Part shown: positions 1 through 6,856 of the stretch, one piece after another
How the letters are laid out: every line of letters begins with the position of its first letter
Position numbering within the stretch: the stretch's first letter is position 1
Origin: JBJHDF01 sp050486405
Lineage (GTDB): Bacteria > Pseudomonadota > Gammaproteobacteria > Pseudomonadales > Cellvibrionaceae
DNA length: 64,000 nucleotides
Direction: 5' to 3'
Assembly (NCBI GenBank): GCA_050486405.1
Contig: JBJHDF010000005.1
Span: 62,001-126,000 of the forward strand
The notes under the pieces: model-generated
The model's database searches: none
What the model was told of the DNA's origin: nothing
The model's input: only the letters and a program-made list of their open reading frames with translations
Made by a program: the position numbers and the translations under genes

Positions 1-214
1 GGCTCTGGCAAAAGGGGATATGAAAATACAGCGACAGGGGGCGACCGGAGCGGTTACTGCGCGCCACAGCGCAAAGCAGTTCCGCTTCCGGGAACTCTTC
101 CCGGAACTGGGGCGCCGTGGGGTAAGACGTATAGCGGGGGCCGGACAGGTCGTAGCGGTCGATGATCTGTGCGTTCCATGCAAAAGGCTCAGGCCCCTGC
201 AGCGTGGAAGTCAT
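1..214 (-). CDS. hemN: Oxygen-independent coproporphyrinogen III oxidase, N-terminal part (runs off the window)
   Basis: Radical-SAM enzyme that decarboxylates coproporphyrinogen III to protoporphyrinogen IX in anaerobic haem synthesis. Only the first 71 codons are present. They include the family N-terminal signature (IIDRYDLSGPRYTSYPTA) and, at the window edge, LSLYFHIPFCQ, which leads into the CxxxCxxC cluster motif of HemN. The start is ATG at 214, at the usual distance from the conserved YDLSGPRYTSYPTA block. An Anr/FNR-like promoter lies just upstream (253-293), which fits an oxygen-controlled gene. Identification by recalled similarity to E. coli and Pseudomonas HemN is strong; the missing C-terminus cannot be assessed. 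Confidence 0.92.
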   Translation of the reverse strand, partial: MTSTLQGPEPFAWNAQIIDRYDLSGPRYTSYPTAPQFREEFPEAELLCAVARSNRSGRPLSLYFHIPFCQS

Positions 215-252
215 GGACAAAGTGGCAACTCTCAAACAGGGTGTTTGCGCCC

Positions 253-293
253 ACTATAAGGTATCCCGGGAAACATCCCTTGATCTGGGTCAA
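253..293 (-). promoter_or_regulatory. Anr/FNR-type class II promoter of hemN
   Basis: On the minus strand there is TTGACCCAGATCAA (293-280), matching the FNR/Anr consensus TTGAT-N4-ATCAA at 9 of 10 defined bases. It is followed by TATAGT (258-253) as a -10 element. The centre of the box lies 31 bp from the centre of the -10, the geometry of a class II FNR promoter with its site at about -41.5. hemN is an Anr/FNR target in pseudomonads. Transcription would start near 245. Confidence 0.72.
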
Positions 294-322
294 GGCCCTT
301 GCATTGCCTTTGTCCGGCTGTT

Positions 323-1669
323 TTATATGACCCCAAATGCCAGCATGGCATCGGCCACCCGGCGAAAACCGACAATGTTGGCGCCGGCCACGTAGTTGCC
401 CCTGCTGCCGTACTCATTGGCCGCCTGGGCGCAGTCGCGGTAGATGTTGCGCATGATGGTGCGCAGGCGGTCTTCCGTGTAATCAAAGGTCCAGGAATCG
501 CGGCTGGCGTTCTGCTGCATTTCCAGCGCCGAGGTGGCCACGCCACCGGCATTGGCGGCCTTGCCCGGGCCGTAGGCGATCTTCGCCTGCAGCAGTACCT
601 TCATCGCCTCGGGCGTGCAGGGCATGTTGGCGCCCTCGGCCACCACCAGACAACCGTTGTTGATCAGGGTTTTCGCCGATTTTTCGTCCAGCTCGTTCTG
701 GGTGGCGCAGGGCAGCGCCACATCGCACTCGATATCCCAGAGATTGCCCCCGGCGTAGTATTTCGCCTTCTTGTGCTCGCGATGATAGTCCTTGATCCGC
801 TTGCGCTCGACAAACTTGAGCCGCTTCAGGGTTTCCAGGTCGAGCCCTTTCTCGTGATGGATCACGCCGCCGGAATCAGAACATGCCACCACCTTGGCGC
901 CCAACGCCTGGAGTTTTTCGATGGCGTAGATACCGACGTTGCCGGAACCGGAGACCACACAGGTTTTGCCTTCCAGATCCTGCTTGCGGGCGCGCAGCAT
1001 CTCCTCGACAAAAAACACCAGACCATAGCCGGTGGCTTCGCGCCGTACCAGGGAGCCACTCCACAACGGACTCTTGCCGGTGAGCACGCCGGCCTCATAG
1101 CGGTTGGTGATGCGCTTGTACTGACCAAACAGGTACCCGATCTCGCGCACCCCCACCCCGATATCGCCAGCCGGCACATCGGTCATTTCACCGAGGTGGC
1201 GGTACAGTTCGGTCATGAAACTCTGGCAAAAGCGCATCACTTCGTTATCGGAGCGCCCCTTGGGGTCAAAGTCGGCACCGCCCTTGGCGCCGCCGATGGG
1301 CATGCCGGTCAGGGCGTTTTTGAACGTCTGCTCAAAGCCGAGAAACTTGATGGTATCCAGCAACACCGAGGGATGAAAACGCAATCCGCCCTTGTAGGGA
1401 CCCAGGGCGCTGTTGAAACCGACGCGAAAGCCGCGATTGATCTGCACCTCGCCCTTGTCGTCCTGCCAGGGGACGCGAAAGATGATCTGCCGCTCCGGCT
1501 CGCAGATTCGCTCGATCACCTTGTGCTCGGCGTAATGGGGGTGCTTTTTCAGTACCGGTCCCAGTGTGTCGATCACTTCCTTCACTGCCTGATGAAATTC
1601 CTTTTCACCGGGGTTGCGATCCACTACCTGCTTATAGATGCTCTGTATCCGGCTGCTGCTGCGGGCCAT
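323..1669 (-). CDS. gdhA: NADP-type glutamate dehydrogenase
   Basis: Reductive amination of 2-oxoglutarate to glutamate with ammonium, in the cytoplasm as a hexamer. The 448-residue product matches the length of the E. coli GdhA class. Conserved blocks are GPYKGGLRFHPSV (Lys93), GFEQTFKNALTG (Lys117) and PIGGAKGG (Lys129) around substrate, then a dinucleotide-binding VSGSGNVG segment, and the C-terminal VGFRRVADAMLAFG. The start at 1669 was preferred over an in-frame upstream start at 1723 because AGGAGA sits four bases before this ATG and the family begins here. It is transcribed alone, towards hemN, with 108 bp to the hemN start. Confidence 0.96.
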   Translation of the reverse strand: MARSSSRIQSIYKQVVDRNPGEKEFHQAVKEVIDTLGPVLKKHPHYAEHKVIERICEPERQIIFRVPWQDDKGEVQINRGFRVGFNSALGPYKGGLRFHPSVLLDTIKFLGFEQTFKNALTGMPIGGAKGGADFDPKGRSDNEVMRFCQSFMTELYRHLGEMTDVPAGDIGVGVREIGYLFGQYKRITNRYEAGVLTGKSPLWSGSLVRREATGYGLVFFVEEMLRARKQDLEGKTCVVSGSGNVGIYAIEKLQALGAKVVACSDSGGVIHHEKGLDLETLKRLKFVERKRIKDYHREHKKAKYYAGGNLWDIECDVALPCATQNELDEKSAKTLINNGCLVVAEGANMPCTPEAMKVLLQAKIAYGPGKAANAGGVATSALEMQQNASRDSWTFDYTEDRLRTIMRNIYRDCAQAANEYGSRGNYVAGANIVGFRRVADAMLAFGVI

Positions 1670-1845
1670 CTGATTCTCCTGTTGTGGGCTCATGTCTTGT
1701 CTGACTGAAAAGTCGTCAAACAATTCACTTTGAAGGCGATACGGACCACGGTCCCACCGCCACTCAACAGCAGCGTTGCGCCCCCGCCCAGGGCTGCTAC
1801 AATGTGTTTCATATCACACTTGGGGCGCCCACGCTTTCCATTCAC

Positions 1846-3621
1846 ATGAGTAACTGTTGTCCAGCCAGTCGCCACCCCCGGCAGTTACACACGTCCTGGC
1901 TCATTCTGCTGTTGTGGCTACTGGTTCCCGTCAGCGGCTTGCAGGCACATGAACTTCGCACCAACGAGAGTCGCAACAACTCCACCCCGCTGACGGTGCA
2001 ATTGCTCTGGGAGCACCAAAGCCAGTTTGCCGGCTTTTACGTGGCCGATGCGCGCCGCCATTTTGAAAACCAGGGCCTGGACGTAAAGCTCATACCCGGA
2101 GGCCCGGGCATCAATCCCATCGATCGCTTGCAGGCCGGCGAAGTGGATGTGGCCATGGCCTGGCTTAGCGGCGCCTGGGTCCGCTCCACCGCAGAAAAAC
2201 CAGTGGTGAATGTGGCGCAGTTATTTTCCGGGTCGTCCCTGTCCGTCATCTGTCGCATCAGCGGCGGTGTGGTGGTGCCCGAGGATATTCAAGGCAAGCA
2301 GGTGGGCTTTTGGGGGCTGGGGGACGACGCCATTCTGAAAGAAATGCTACGCAGACTGAACATTCCCGTCGACTCCGTTGAACTGGTGCCGCAAAGGCCC
2401 AACGGCGAAGACCTGATCAGTGGCCGCCTGCCCTGCGCCACCGCCATGATCTACAACGAATACTGGCAGATTCTCGCCGCCGGAGTGCCCGCGTCGGACC
2501 TGGTGGTGGTGGAACCGGAACGCTTCGGTATCCCCCATGTGGAAGACGGCCTCTATGTGTTGGCCGAGCGCCTGGACGACGCGGATTTTCGTCAGCAACT
2601 GGTCGGGCTGGTAAAGGCGCTGCGTCAGGGCTGGCTGGAAGCCCGGGCGGCGCCCACGCTGGCGGTGGAGTCGGTGATGCGGGTGGCACCGGACAAGGAT
2701 CGTGACCACCAGCGCCATATGCTGGAAACCGTGCTCACTACCCTGCCCGACGACCCGAAACATTTCGGCCGTTTTGACCTGCAGCGCTACGACTATGCCG
2801 TCTACTCCTGGCTGCGAAATATCGATGATGGTCAGCGCCCGCCAGCCATCTGGACTCACCGGGTGTGGAACGACATTCTGCACGCGGAAAACCGGGCGCT
2901 ACCGCTGAACGAATCCACCCGCCACTATTCGTCCCGGGTACTGTCGCACCCGGCCTACCAGATCTTTGTGCTGATCGGTGTACTGATCTACGCGCTGTCC
3001 GGCGCGCTGGAGGCCATCAAGCGGCAATATGACCTGTGGGGCAGACTGATCCTGGCGTTCCTGTCCGGCATCGGCGGCGGCACCCTGCGCGATCTGCTGA
3101 TCGGCCCCGAGCGCACGCCCTTCTACTACGTACAGGATGTCGCCTTTCCCCTGGGCATATTGCTGGTGGTCATCGCCGCCTCACTGGCGACGTCCCTGTA
3201 CAGCAATATCCAGGACACGGCGACCTTCAAGAAAACCAAGGCCTACGCCGACATCATCGGCTTTTCCATACTCGCCACCAGCGGTGCGCAGATTGCGCTG
3301 GCCTCCAGCCTGCCCTGGTACTGGGCACCCATCTGTGCCGCGCTCACCTGTGCCGGCGGCGGTATGTTGCGCGCCATTGTCATCAATCAGGAACCGATGA
3401 CCTTCAAGGGTGTGATTTACGAGGAAGTGGCACTGATCGGCGCCATGGTCTTTTTGCTGGGGTTGTTTATTGCCAACTTTTTTGAAAGTACTGCCCTGCC
3501 GGTCTATCTCAGCCTGGGGCTGTCACTGTTCACCATCATGACCCTGCGCATCCTGGTGTACCGCTACAACATCAAGTATCCACGGCTGAGTTTCCTGCAC
3601 CGGGAACGATACGGAAGCTGA
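1846..3621 (+). CDS. Fusion of a secreted NMT1/THI5-type substrate-binding domain with a TRIC-family (UPF0126) channel
   Basis: Residues about 17-33 form a signal peptide or anchor. Residues about 50-290 resemble the NMT1/SsuA-THI5 periplasmic binding fold (QFAGFYVADARRHFENQGLD near the N-terminus). From about residue 366 a membrane domain holds the two glycine motifs of trimeric intracellular cation channels: GGGTLRD at 410-416 and GGGMLR at 504-509, each in one half of the tandem repeat. Bacterial TRIC homologues are normally about 200-residue stand-alone channels; here one follows a 590-residue arrangement with a sensor-like domain outside the membrane. ATG 1846 was chosen; GTG 1804 is also open but lies directly on a TACAAT -10-like element (1798-1803). 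No ABC permease or ATPase is adjacent, so classical ABC import is unlikely. The ligand is unknown. Confidence 0.85.
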   Translation: MSNCCPASRHPRQLHTSWLILLLWLLVPVSGLQAHELRTNESRNNSTPLTVQLLWEHQSQFAGFYVADARRHFENQGLDVKLIPGGPGINPIDRLQAGEVDVAMAWLSGAWVRSTAEKPVVNVAQLFSGSSLSVICRISGGVVVPEDIQGKQVGFWGLGDDAILKEMLRRLNIPVDSVELVPQRPNGEDLISGRLPCATAMIYNEYWQILAAGVPASDLVVVEPERFGIPHVEDGLYVLAERLDDADFRQQLVGLVKALRQGWLEARAAPTLAVESVMRVAPDKDRDHQRHMLETVLTTLPDDPKHFGRFDLQRYDYAVYSWLRNIDDGQRPPAIWTHRVWNDILHAENRALPLNESTRHYSSRVLSHPAYQIFVLIGVLIYALSGALEAIKRQYDLWGRLILAFLSGIGGGTLRDLLIGPERTPFYYVQDVAFPLGILLVVIAASLATSLYSNIQDTATFKKTKAYADIIGFSILATSGAQIALASSLPWYWAPICAALTCAGGGMLRAIVINQEPMTFKGVIYEEVALIGAMVFLLGLFIANFFESTALPVYLSLGLSLFTIMTLRILVYRYNIKYPRLSFLHRERYGS

Positions 3622-3631
3622 GCGGCTCCGA

Positions 3632-4378
3632 TCAAACCAGCCGCGGCAGCAGGTAGCTCACCCCCATACCCAGGGCGATGGTCAGCGCGAAGCTGAGAAA
3701 AGTGCCCATCATGATGTACTCGGCCTTGCGCCGCTCATCGGTGTCCTTAAAGCGAAAAGCGGTTTTCAGGGCCAGCACGAAACCGATGGCGATGTACTCC
3801 CCCAGCAGCACAAATGTGAGAATCAGCACCCGCTCCAGATAGCCGATGGTGGCGCCGGCTTTGGTGAGGGAGTCCTCTTCGCTCTCCAGACTTTTGACCT
3901 CATCGATCCAGGGCCGCAGACAGAGGCCGACCAACACGGAAAACGGCAGGGTCACCAACAGGTAGGCCAGTAACAACAGCAAGACCCGGGCGTCCACCCC
4001 CACCGCCAGCAGAGAGAAGAGCACGTCGGTACCGGCGTAGGCGCTCCAGACGCCCAGCAACACCGCCCAGTGGACCAGCTGATCGACGACAAAGGCCGGC
4101 AGGCTGCCCCGGCGGGTGTAGGACTTGGCCAGATCCGTAAGGAAGTGGGTCACCATCACCACCGCACTGGCGGCCAGTGCCAACAGCAGCGACGGCGTCA
4201 GCAGCCAGAAGCAGAGAAAACTGCCCAGCCCGTGAGTACCGGCGTGCAGATAGAGCCCGCTGGAAGCGGCGTGCTTGCGGTAGCGCTCCTCTATCCAGTG
4301 AAAGCGCTGGAGGGGAAAGTCGGCGAGAAAGTGGACCAGAAACAGCGCGATCAGCAGTTCAATGGCGTTATCTGGCAT
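3632..4378 (-). CDS. DUF3307 family integral membrane protein
   Basis: The 248-residue protein has several hydrophobic spans and an N-terminal block typical of DUF3307 (LFLVHFLADFPLQ, then a His-rich THFLTDLAKS segment near residue 105). The molecular function of the family is not known. It is the second gene of a pair: its start overlaps the end of the SatD-like gene upstream by 11 bp, so the two are probably translated together. The pairing of DUF3307 with SatD-family genes recurs in other bacteria, which supports both calls. It is convergent with the TRIC fusion gene, only 10 bp away. Confidence 0.8.
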   Translation of the reverse strand: MPDNAIELLIALFLVHFLADFPLQRFHWIEERYRKHAASSGLYLHAGTHGLGSFLCFWLLTPSLLLALAASAVVMVTHFLTDLAKSYTRRGSLPAFVVDQLVHWAVLLGVWSAYAGTDVLFSLLAVGVDARVLLLLLAYLLVTLPFSVLVGLCLRPWIDEVKSLESEEDSLTKAGATIGYLERVLILTFVLLGEYIAIGFVLALKTAFRFKDTDERRKAEYIMMGTFLSFALTIALGMGVSYLLPRLV

Positions 4379-5006
4379 GGATCAGCTCCAGCAGTTCCAG
4401 GGTATCCCGCCGATAGCGGTCCAGCAGATTATAGCGGGCGCGCAGCAGGGCTTTTGTGATGGTGGGCCGGCTTTTGTCGAGCCGCCGGGCGATTTCCCGG
4501 TGACCGCCCGGTTCTCGCAGGTGCTCGAAATACACCTCCGCCTCACTGGGCGTCCAGTGGTCGATGATATCGTCCACCAGGGCGGTGCTGATGCCCGTGG
4601 CCAGGCGAAACACCGGCGAATCGGCATAGAGGCACAGGTGCCCGTCACTCATGCTGTCCAGGCCCCGGCCGGACTGGATGTAGGCGTCGCCATCCCCACC
4701 CCGGGGCCCCCGGGCACCGGCAATGGCCACGGACACCCGGGCATCCCAGCGCTCCGGACGTCCGGGGCTGGCGGCTATCAGGCCGGCGCGCATATAGAGC
4801 GCACAGTCCAGAGCCCATGCCGGGTCGCTCAGGGTGATCTGAAAACCGTCGCCGCGATAGGTCACCGACCGGGCCTGCCAGCGCTTTTCCACCTCACCCA
4901 GCAACCGTTGCAACCGGGCGGTGTAAGCCCCCGGGTCGGCCACTCCGGTGGAATTGATCAAGTCACCAGTCAGCACGCCTATTGTCGCCACGGGCTTTGT
5001 CGTCAC
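4368..5006 (-). CDS. SatD family protein with C-terminal helix-turn-helix
   Basis: 212 residues. The N-terminal half (GVLTGDLINSTG, then YRGDGFQI near residue 50) has the look of SatD proteins, which resemble nucleotide-cyclase folds (GDxxxS and GDGF positions). The C-terminal third (HREIARRLDKSRPTITKALL) reads as a helix-turn-helix, so the protein could bind DNA. The start is GTG 5006, with AGGAGAG seven to eight bases upstream. It is the first gene of a two-gene unit with the DUF3307 gene. Three repeats over its promoter (5040-5113) suggest autoregulation, which is inference. No enzymatic activity should be assumed. Confidence 0.78.
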   Translation of the reverse strand: MTTKPVATIGVLTGDLINSTGVADPGAYTARLQRLLGEVEKRWQARSVTYRGDGFQITLSDPAWALDCALYMRAGLIAASPGRPERWDARVSVAIAGARGPRGGDGDAYIQSGRGLDSMSDGHLCLYADSPVFRLATGISTALVDDIIDHWTPSEAEVYFEHLREPGGHREIARRLDKSRPTITKALLRARYNLLDRYRRDTLELLELIHAR

Positions 5007-5039
5007 AGGACTCTCCTGTCGAGCATTTGGGTAACATGG

Positions 5040-5113
5040 TGCCCTATATAAGCAACATTATCAATATGTAGCCTATTTAGGCAACCTGATAAAATGTAGT
5101 CCAAAAGGGCAAC
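5040..5113 (-). promoter_or_regulatory. Promoter of the satD-DUF3307 pair with three operator-like direct repeats
   Basis: Three 17-bp copies start at 5040 (TGCCCTATATAAGCAAC), 5069 (TAGCCTATTTAGGCAAC) and 5097 (TAGTCCAAAAGGGCAAC), spaced 29 and 28 bp. The middle copy contains an inner dyad GCCTA-TT-TAGGC. On the minus strand a promoter with -35 TTGCCT (5084-5079), a 16-bp spacer and -10 GATAAT (5062-5057) lies across copies 1 and 2, so a bound protein would block RNA polymerase. The rest of the 331-bp gene-free stretch (5114-5337) shows no further clear feature apart from the ribosome binding site of the next gene. Confidence 0.6.
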
Positions 5114-5337
5114 AGGAAAAATGAACCCCGGAGAGAGGTCGACATCCAACCGCTTGGAGGGGCTGTACGCCCGGCTTTGGTAAATCGCGACCAAAATCGT
5201 TGACGAGCCAGTGCCGCTTGTGGTCAAGTGTAGGCCCTGCCAGCCAATCCAAAAAACAGGCAGTTGCATTCACCCGATGACGTTCAAGGCACGTATCAAC
5301 TGTTTGATTTGATGCGTTGCAAACAGGAGAAGACCCT

Positions 5338-5625
5338 ATGAAGCGTAGAGATTTCATCAAACTGTCGGCTGCCGGCGTAGGCGCCTCACTGATTCCGGTC
5401 AAGATGCTGCACGCCGCCGATCAGGACAAGCCCAGAGTCTCCGAAGACGAGCCTCAGGCACGGGCTCTGCAGTATGTGGAAGTCAGCACCGTGGAAGGTG
5501 AATACTGCTACAACTGCATTCACGCCACAGGCGATCTGGACGCCGAATGGGTGGGCTGCAACCTGTTCCCCGGCAAACTGGTCAAAGGTGCCGGCTGGTG
5601 CAATGTCTGGGCCGCTCGCCCCTGA
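5338..5625 (+). CDS. High-potential iron-sulfur protein (HiPIP), Tat-exported
   Basis: Small periplasmic electron carrier with one 4Fe-4S cluster. The 95-residue precursor starts with a twin-arginine signal (KRRDFIKLSAAG). The mature part has the four cluster cysteines at 57, 60, 74 and 88 in the HiPIP pattern CxxC...GC...GWC. ATG 5338 is preceded by AGGAGA eight bases upstream and places the RR motif at residues 3-4; a longer in-frame start at 5317 would spoil the signal. It is followed by a strong terminator (5648-5679), so it is probably monocistronic. The partner oxidase or dehydrogenase is not in the window. Confidence 0.94.
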   Translation: MKRRDFIKLSAAGVGASLIPVKMLHAADQDKPRVSEDEPQARALQYVEVSTVEGEYCYNCIHATGDLDAEWVGCNLFPGKLVKGAGWCNVWAARP

Positions 5626-5647
5626 TACCCGCCGCAGTTTGATCCGC

Positions 5648-5679
5648 AACGGCCGGCCCCTCGGGAGCCGGCCGTTTTT
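5648..5679 (+). terminator. Rho-independent terminator of the HiPIP gene
   Basis: ACGGCCGGC and GCCGGCCGT form a nine-base stem with a short loop, directly followed by TTTTT. It begins about 22 bp after the HiPIP stop codon and ends before the aldo-keto reductase start. Confidence 0.85.
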
Positions 5680-5732
5680 GTTGGCTGGCCGCAAATGGGA
5701 TAAGATGCCCGACACCACTGACGGAAGCCCCC

Positions 5733-6749
5733 ATGATCACACACGAGCCCAACCCCCTGTATCGCGCCAACCCCGAGCGTTACCACCGCATTCCCTACGC
5801 CCGCTGCGGCCGCAGCGGCCTGCAGCTGCCCCGCCTGTCTCTGGGCCTGTGGCAGAACTTCGGCGGCGTGGACTCGCTGGCCAACGCCCGCGCCATGATC
5901 CACCGGGCCTTCGACCTGGGCATCACCCACTTCGACCTGGCCAATAACTACGGCCCGCCCTTCGGTTCGGCGGAAACCACCTTTGGCGAGGTACTGCGCC
6001 AGGGCCTGGGCCACTACCGGGACGAGTTGATCATCTCCAGTAAAGCCGGCTACGACATGTGGCCCGGCCCCTACGGCATCGGCGGTTCGCGTAAATACCT
6101 GATCGCCAGTTGCGACCAGAGCCTGAAACGCACTGGCCTGGAGTACTTCGACATCTTCTACTCCCACTGCCCGGACCCGGACACGCCGCTGGAGGAAACC
6201 ATGGGCGCCCTGGACACCATTGTCCGCTCCGGCCGCGCCCTCTATGCCGGCATCTCCAACTACTCCGCCGAGCAGACCCGGCAGGCTATTGCCATCCTGA
6301 AAGACCTGGGCACGCCGCTGCTGATTCACCAGCCGCGCTACAACCTGTTTGACCGCTGGATCGAGGACGGCCTGACCGACGTGCTGGACAACGAAGGCGT
6401 GGGCGCCATTGTCTTTTCGCCGCTGGATCAGGGGCTGCTCACCGACAAATACCTCAAGGGCATACCCGAAGGGTCCCGTGCCGCCCGGGCCGAGCAAATC
6501 TATCTGGGCGAGAAGGATATCAGCGACGCCAAATTGGCCAGGGTGCGCGCACTCAATGAGATCGCCAGGGCCCGGGGGCAATCCCTGGCACAAATGGCCC
6601 TGGCCTGGGTGCTGCACCAGAAGGTGGTCACCAGCGCCCTGATCGGTGCCAGTCGGGTGGCGCAGATTGAAGATTCGGTGCAAGCTTTGGACAAACTCGA
6701 TTTTTCCGAGGCAGAGTTGGCCCGTATTGAAGCGATAGTCCGGCAGTAA
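5733..6749 (+). CDS. Aldo-keto reductase, YghZ/Gpr type
   Basis: NADPH-dependent carbonyl reductase of 338 residues. The catalytic tetrad can be placed at Asp68, Tyr73, Lys104 and His145 (FDLANNYGPP, SSKAGYDMWPGPYG, YSHCPDPDTP). The sequences GPYGIGGSRKYL and QQ-free LIHQPRYNLFDRW match the subgroup of E. coli YghZ, which reduces L-glyceraldehyde 3-phosphate and methylglyoxal-like aldehydes. Substrate in this organism is not shown. GGAAG lies six bases before ATG 5733. It stands between a terminator and a long intergenic gap, so it is probably a single-gene unit. Confidence 0.9.
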   Translation: MITHEPNPLYRANPERYHRIPYARCGRSGLQLPRLSLGLWQNFGGVDSLANARAMIHRAFDLGITHFDLANNYGPPFGSAETTFGEVLRQGLGHYRDELIISSKAGYDMWPGPYGIGGSRKYLIASCDQSLKRTGLEYFDIFYSHCPDPDTPLEETMGALDTIVRSGRALYAGISNYSAEQTRQAIAILKDLGTPLLIHQPRYNLFDRWIEDGLTDVLDNEGVGAIVFSPLDQGLLTDKYLKGIPEGSRAARAEQIYLGEKDISDAKLARVRALNEIARARGQSLAQMALAWVLHQKVVTSALIGASRVAQIEDSVQALDKLDFSEAELARIEAIVRQ

Positions 6750-6856
6750 ACGGCGTCACGGCACAGGGATGTGTCTACCACCTACAAATCCTCACAGTTT
6801 TTCCGTGTCCACCGCGCTATTCTGAGCCCCTGTTGATCACTGCAAAAGGATTTCCC

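Noticed and set aside
299..1708. Long open frame on the plus strand opposite gdhA
   Set aside because: It is antisense to a clear gdhA gene and its translation is a low-information, Ala/Gly/His-rich shadow without family motifs.
5296..5309. ATCAACTGTTTGAT dyad before the HiPIP gene as an FNR site
   Set aside because: The half-sites are in the reverse orientation (ATCAA-N4-TTGAT) to the FNR/Anr consensus, so it is not a match.
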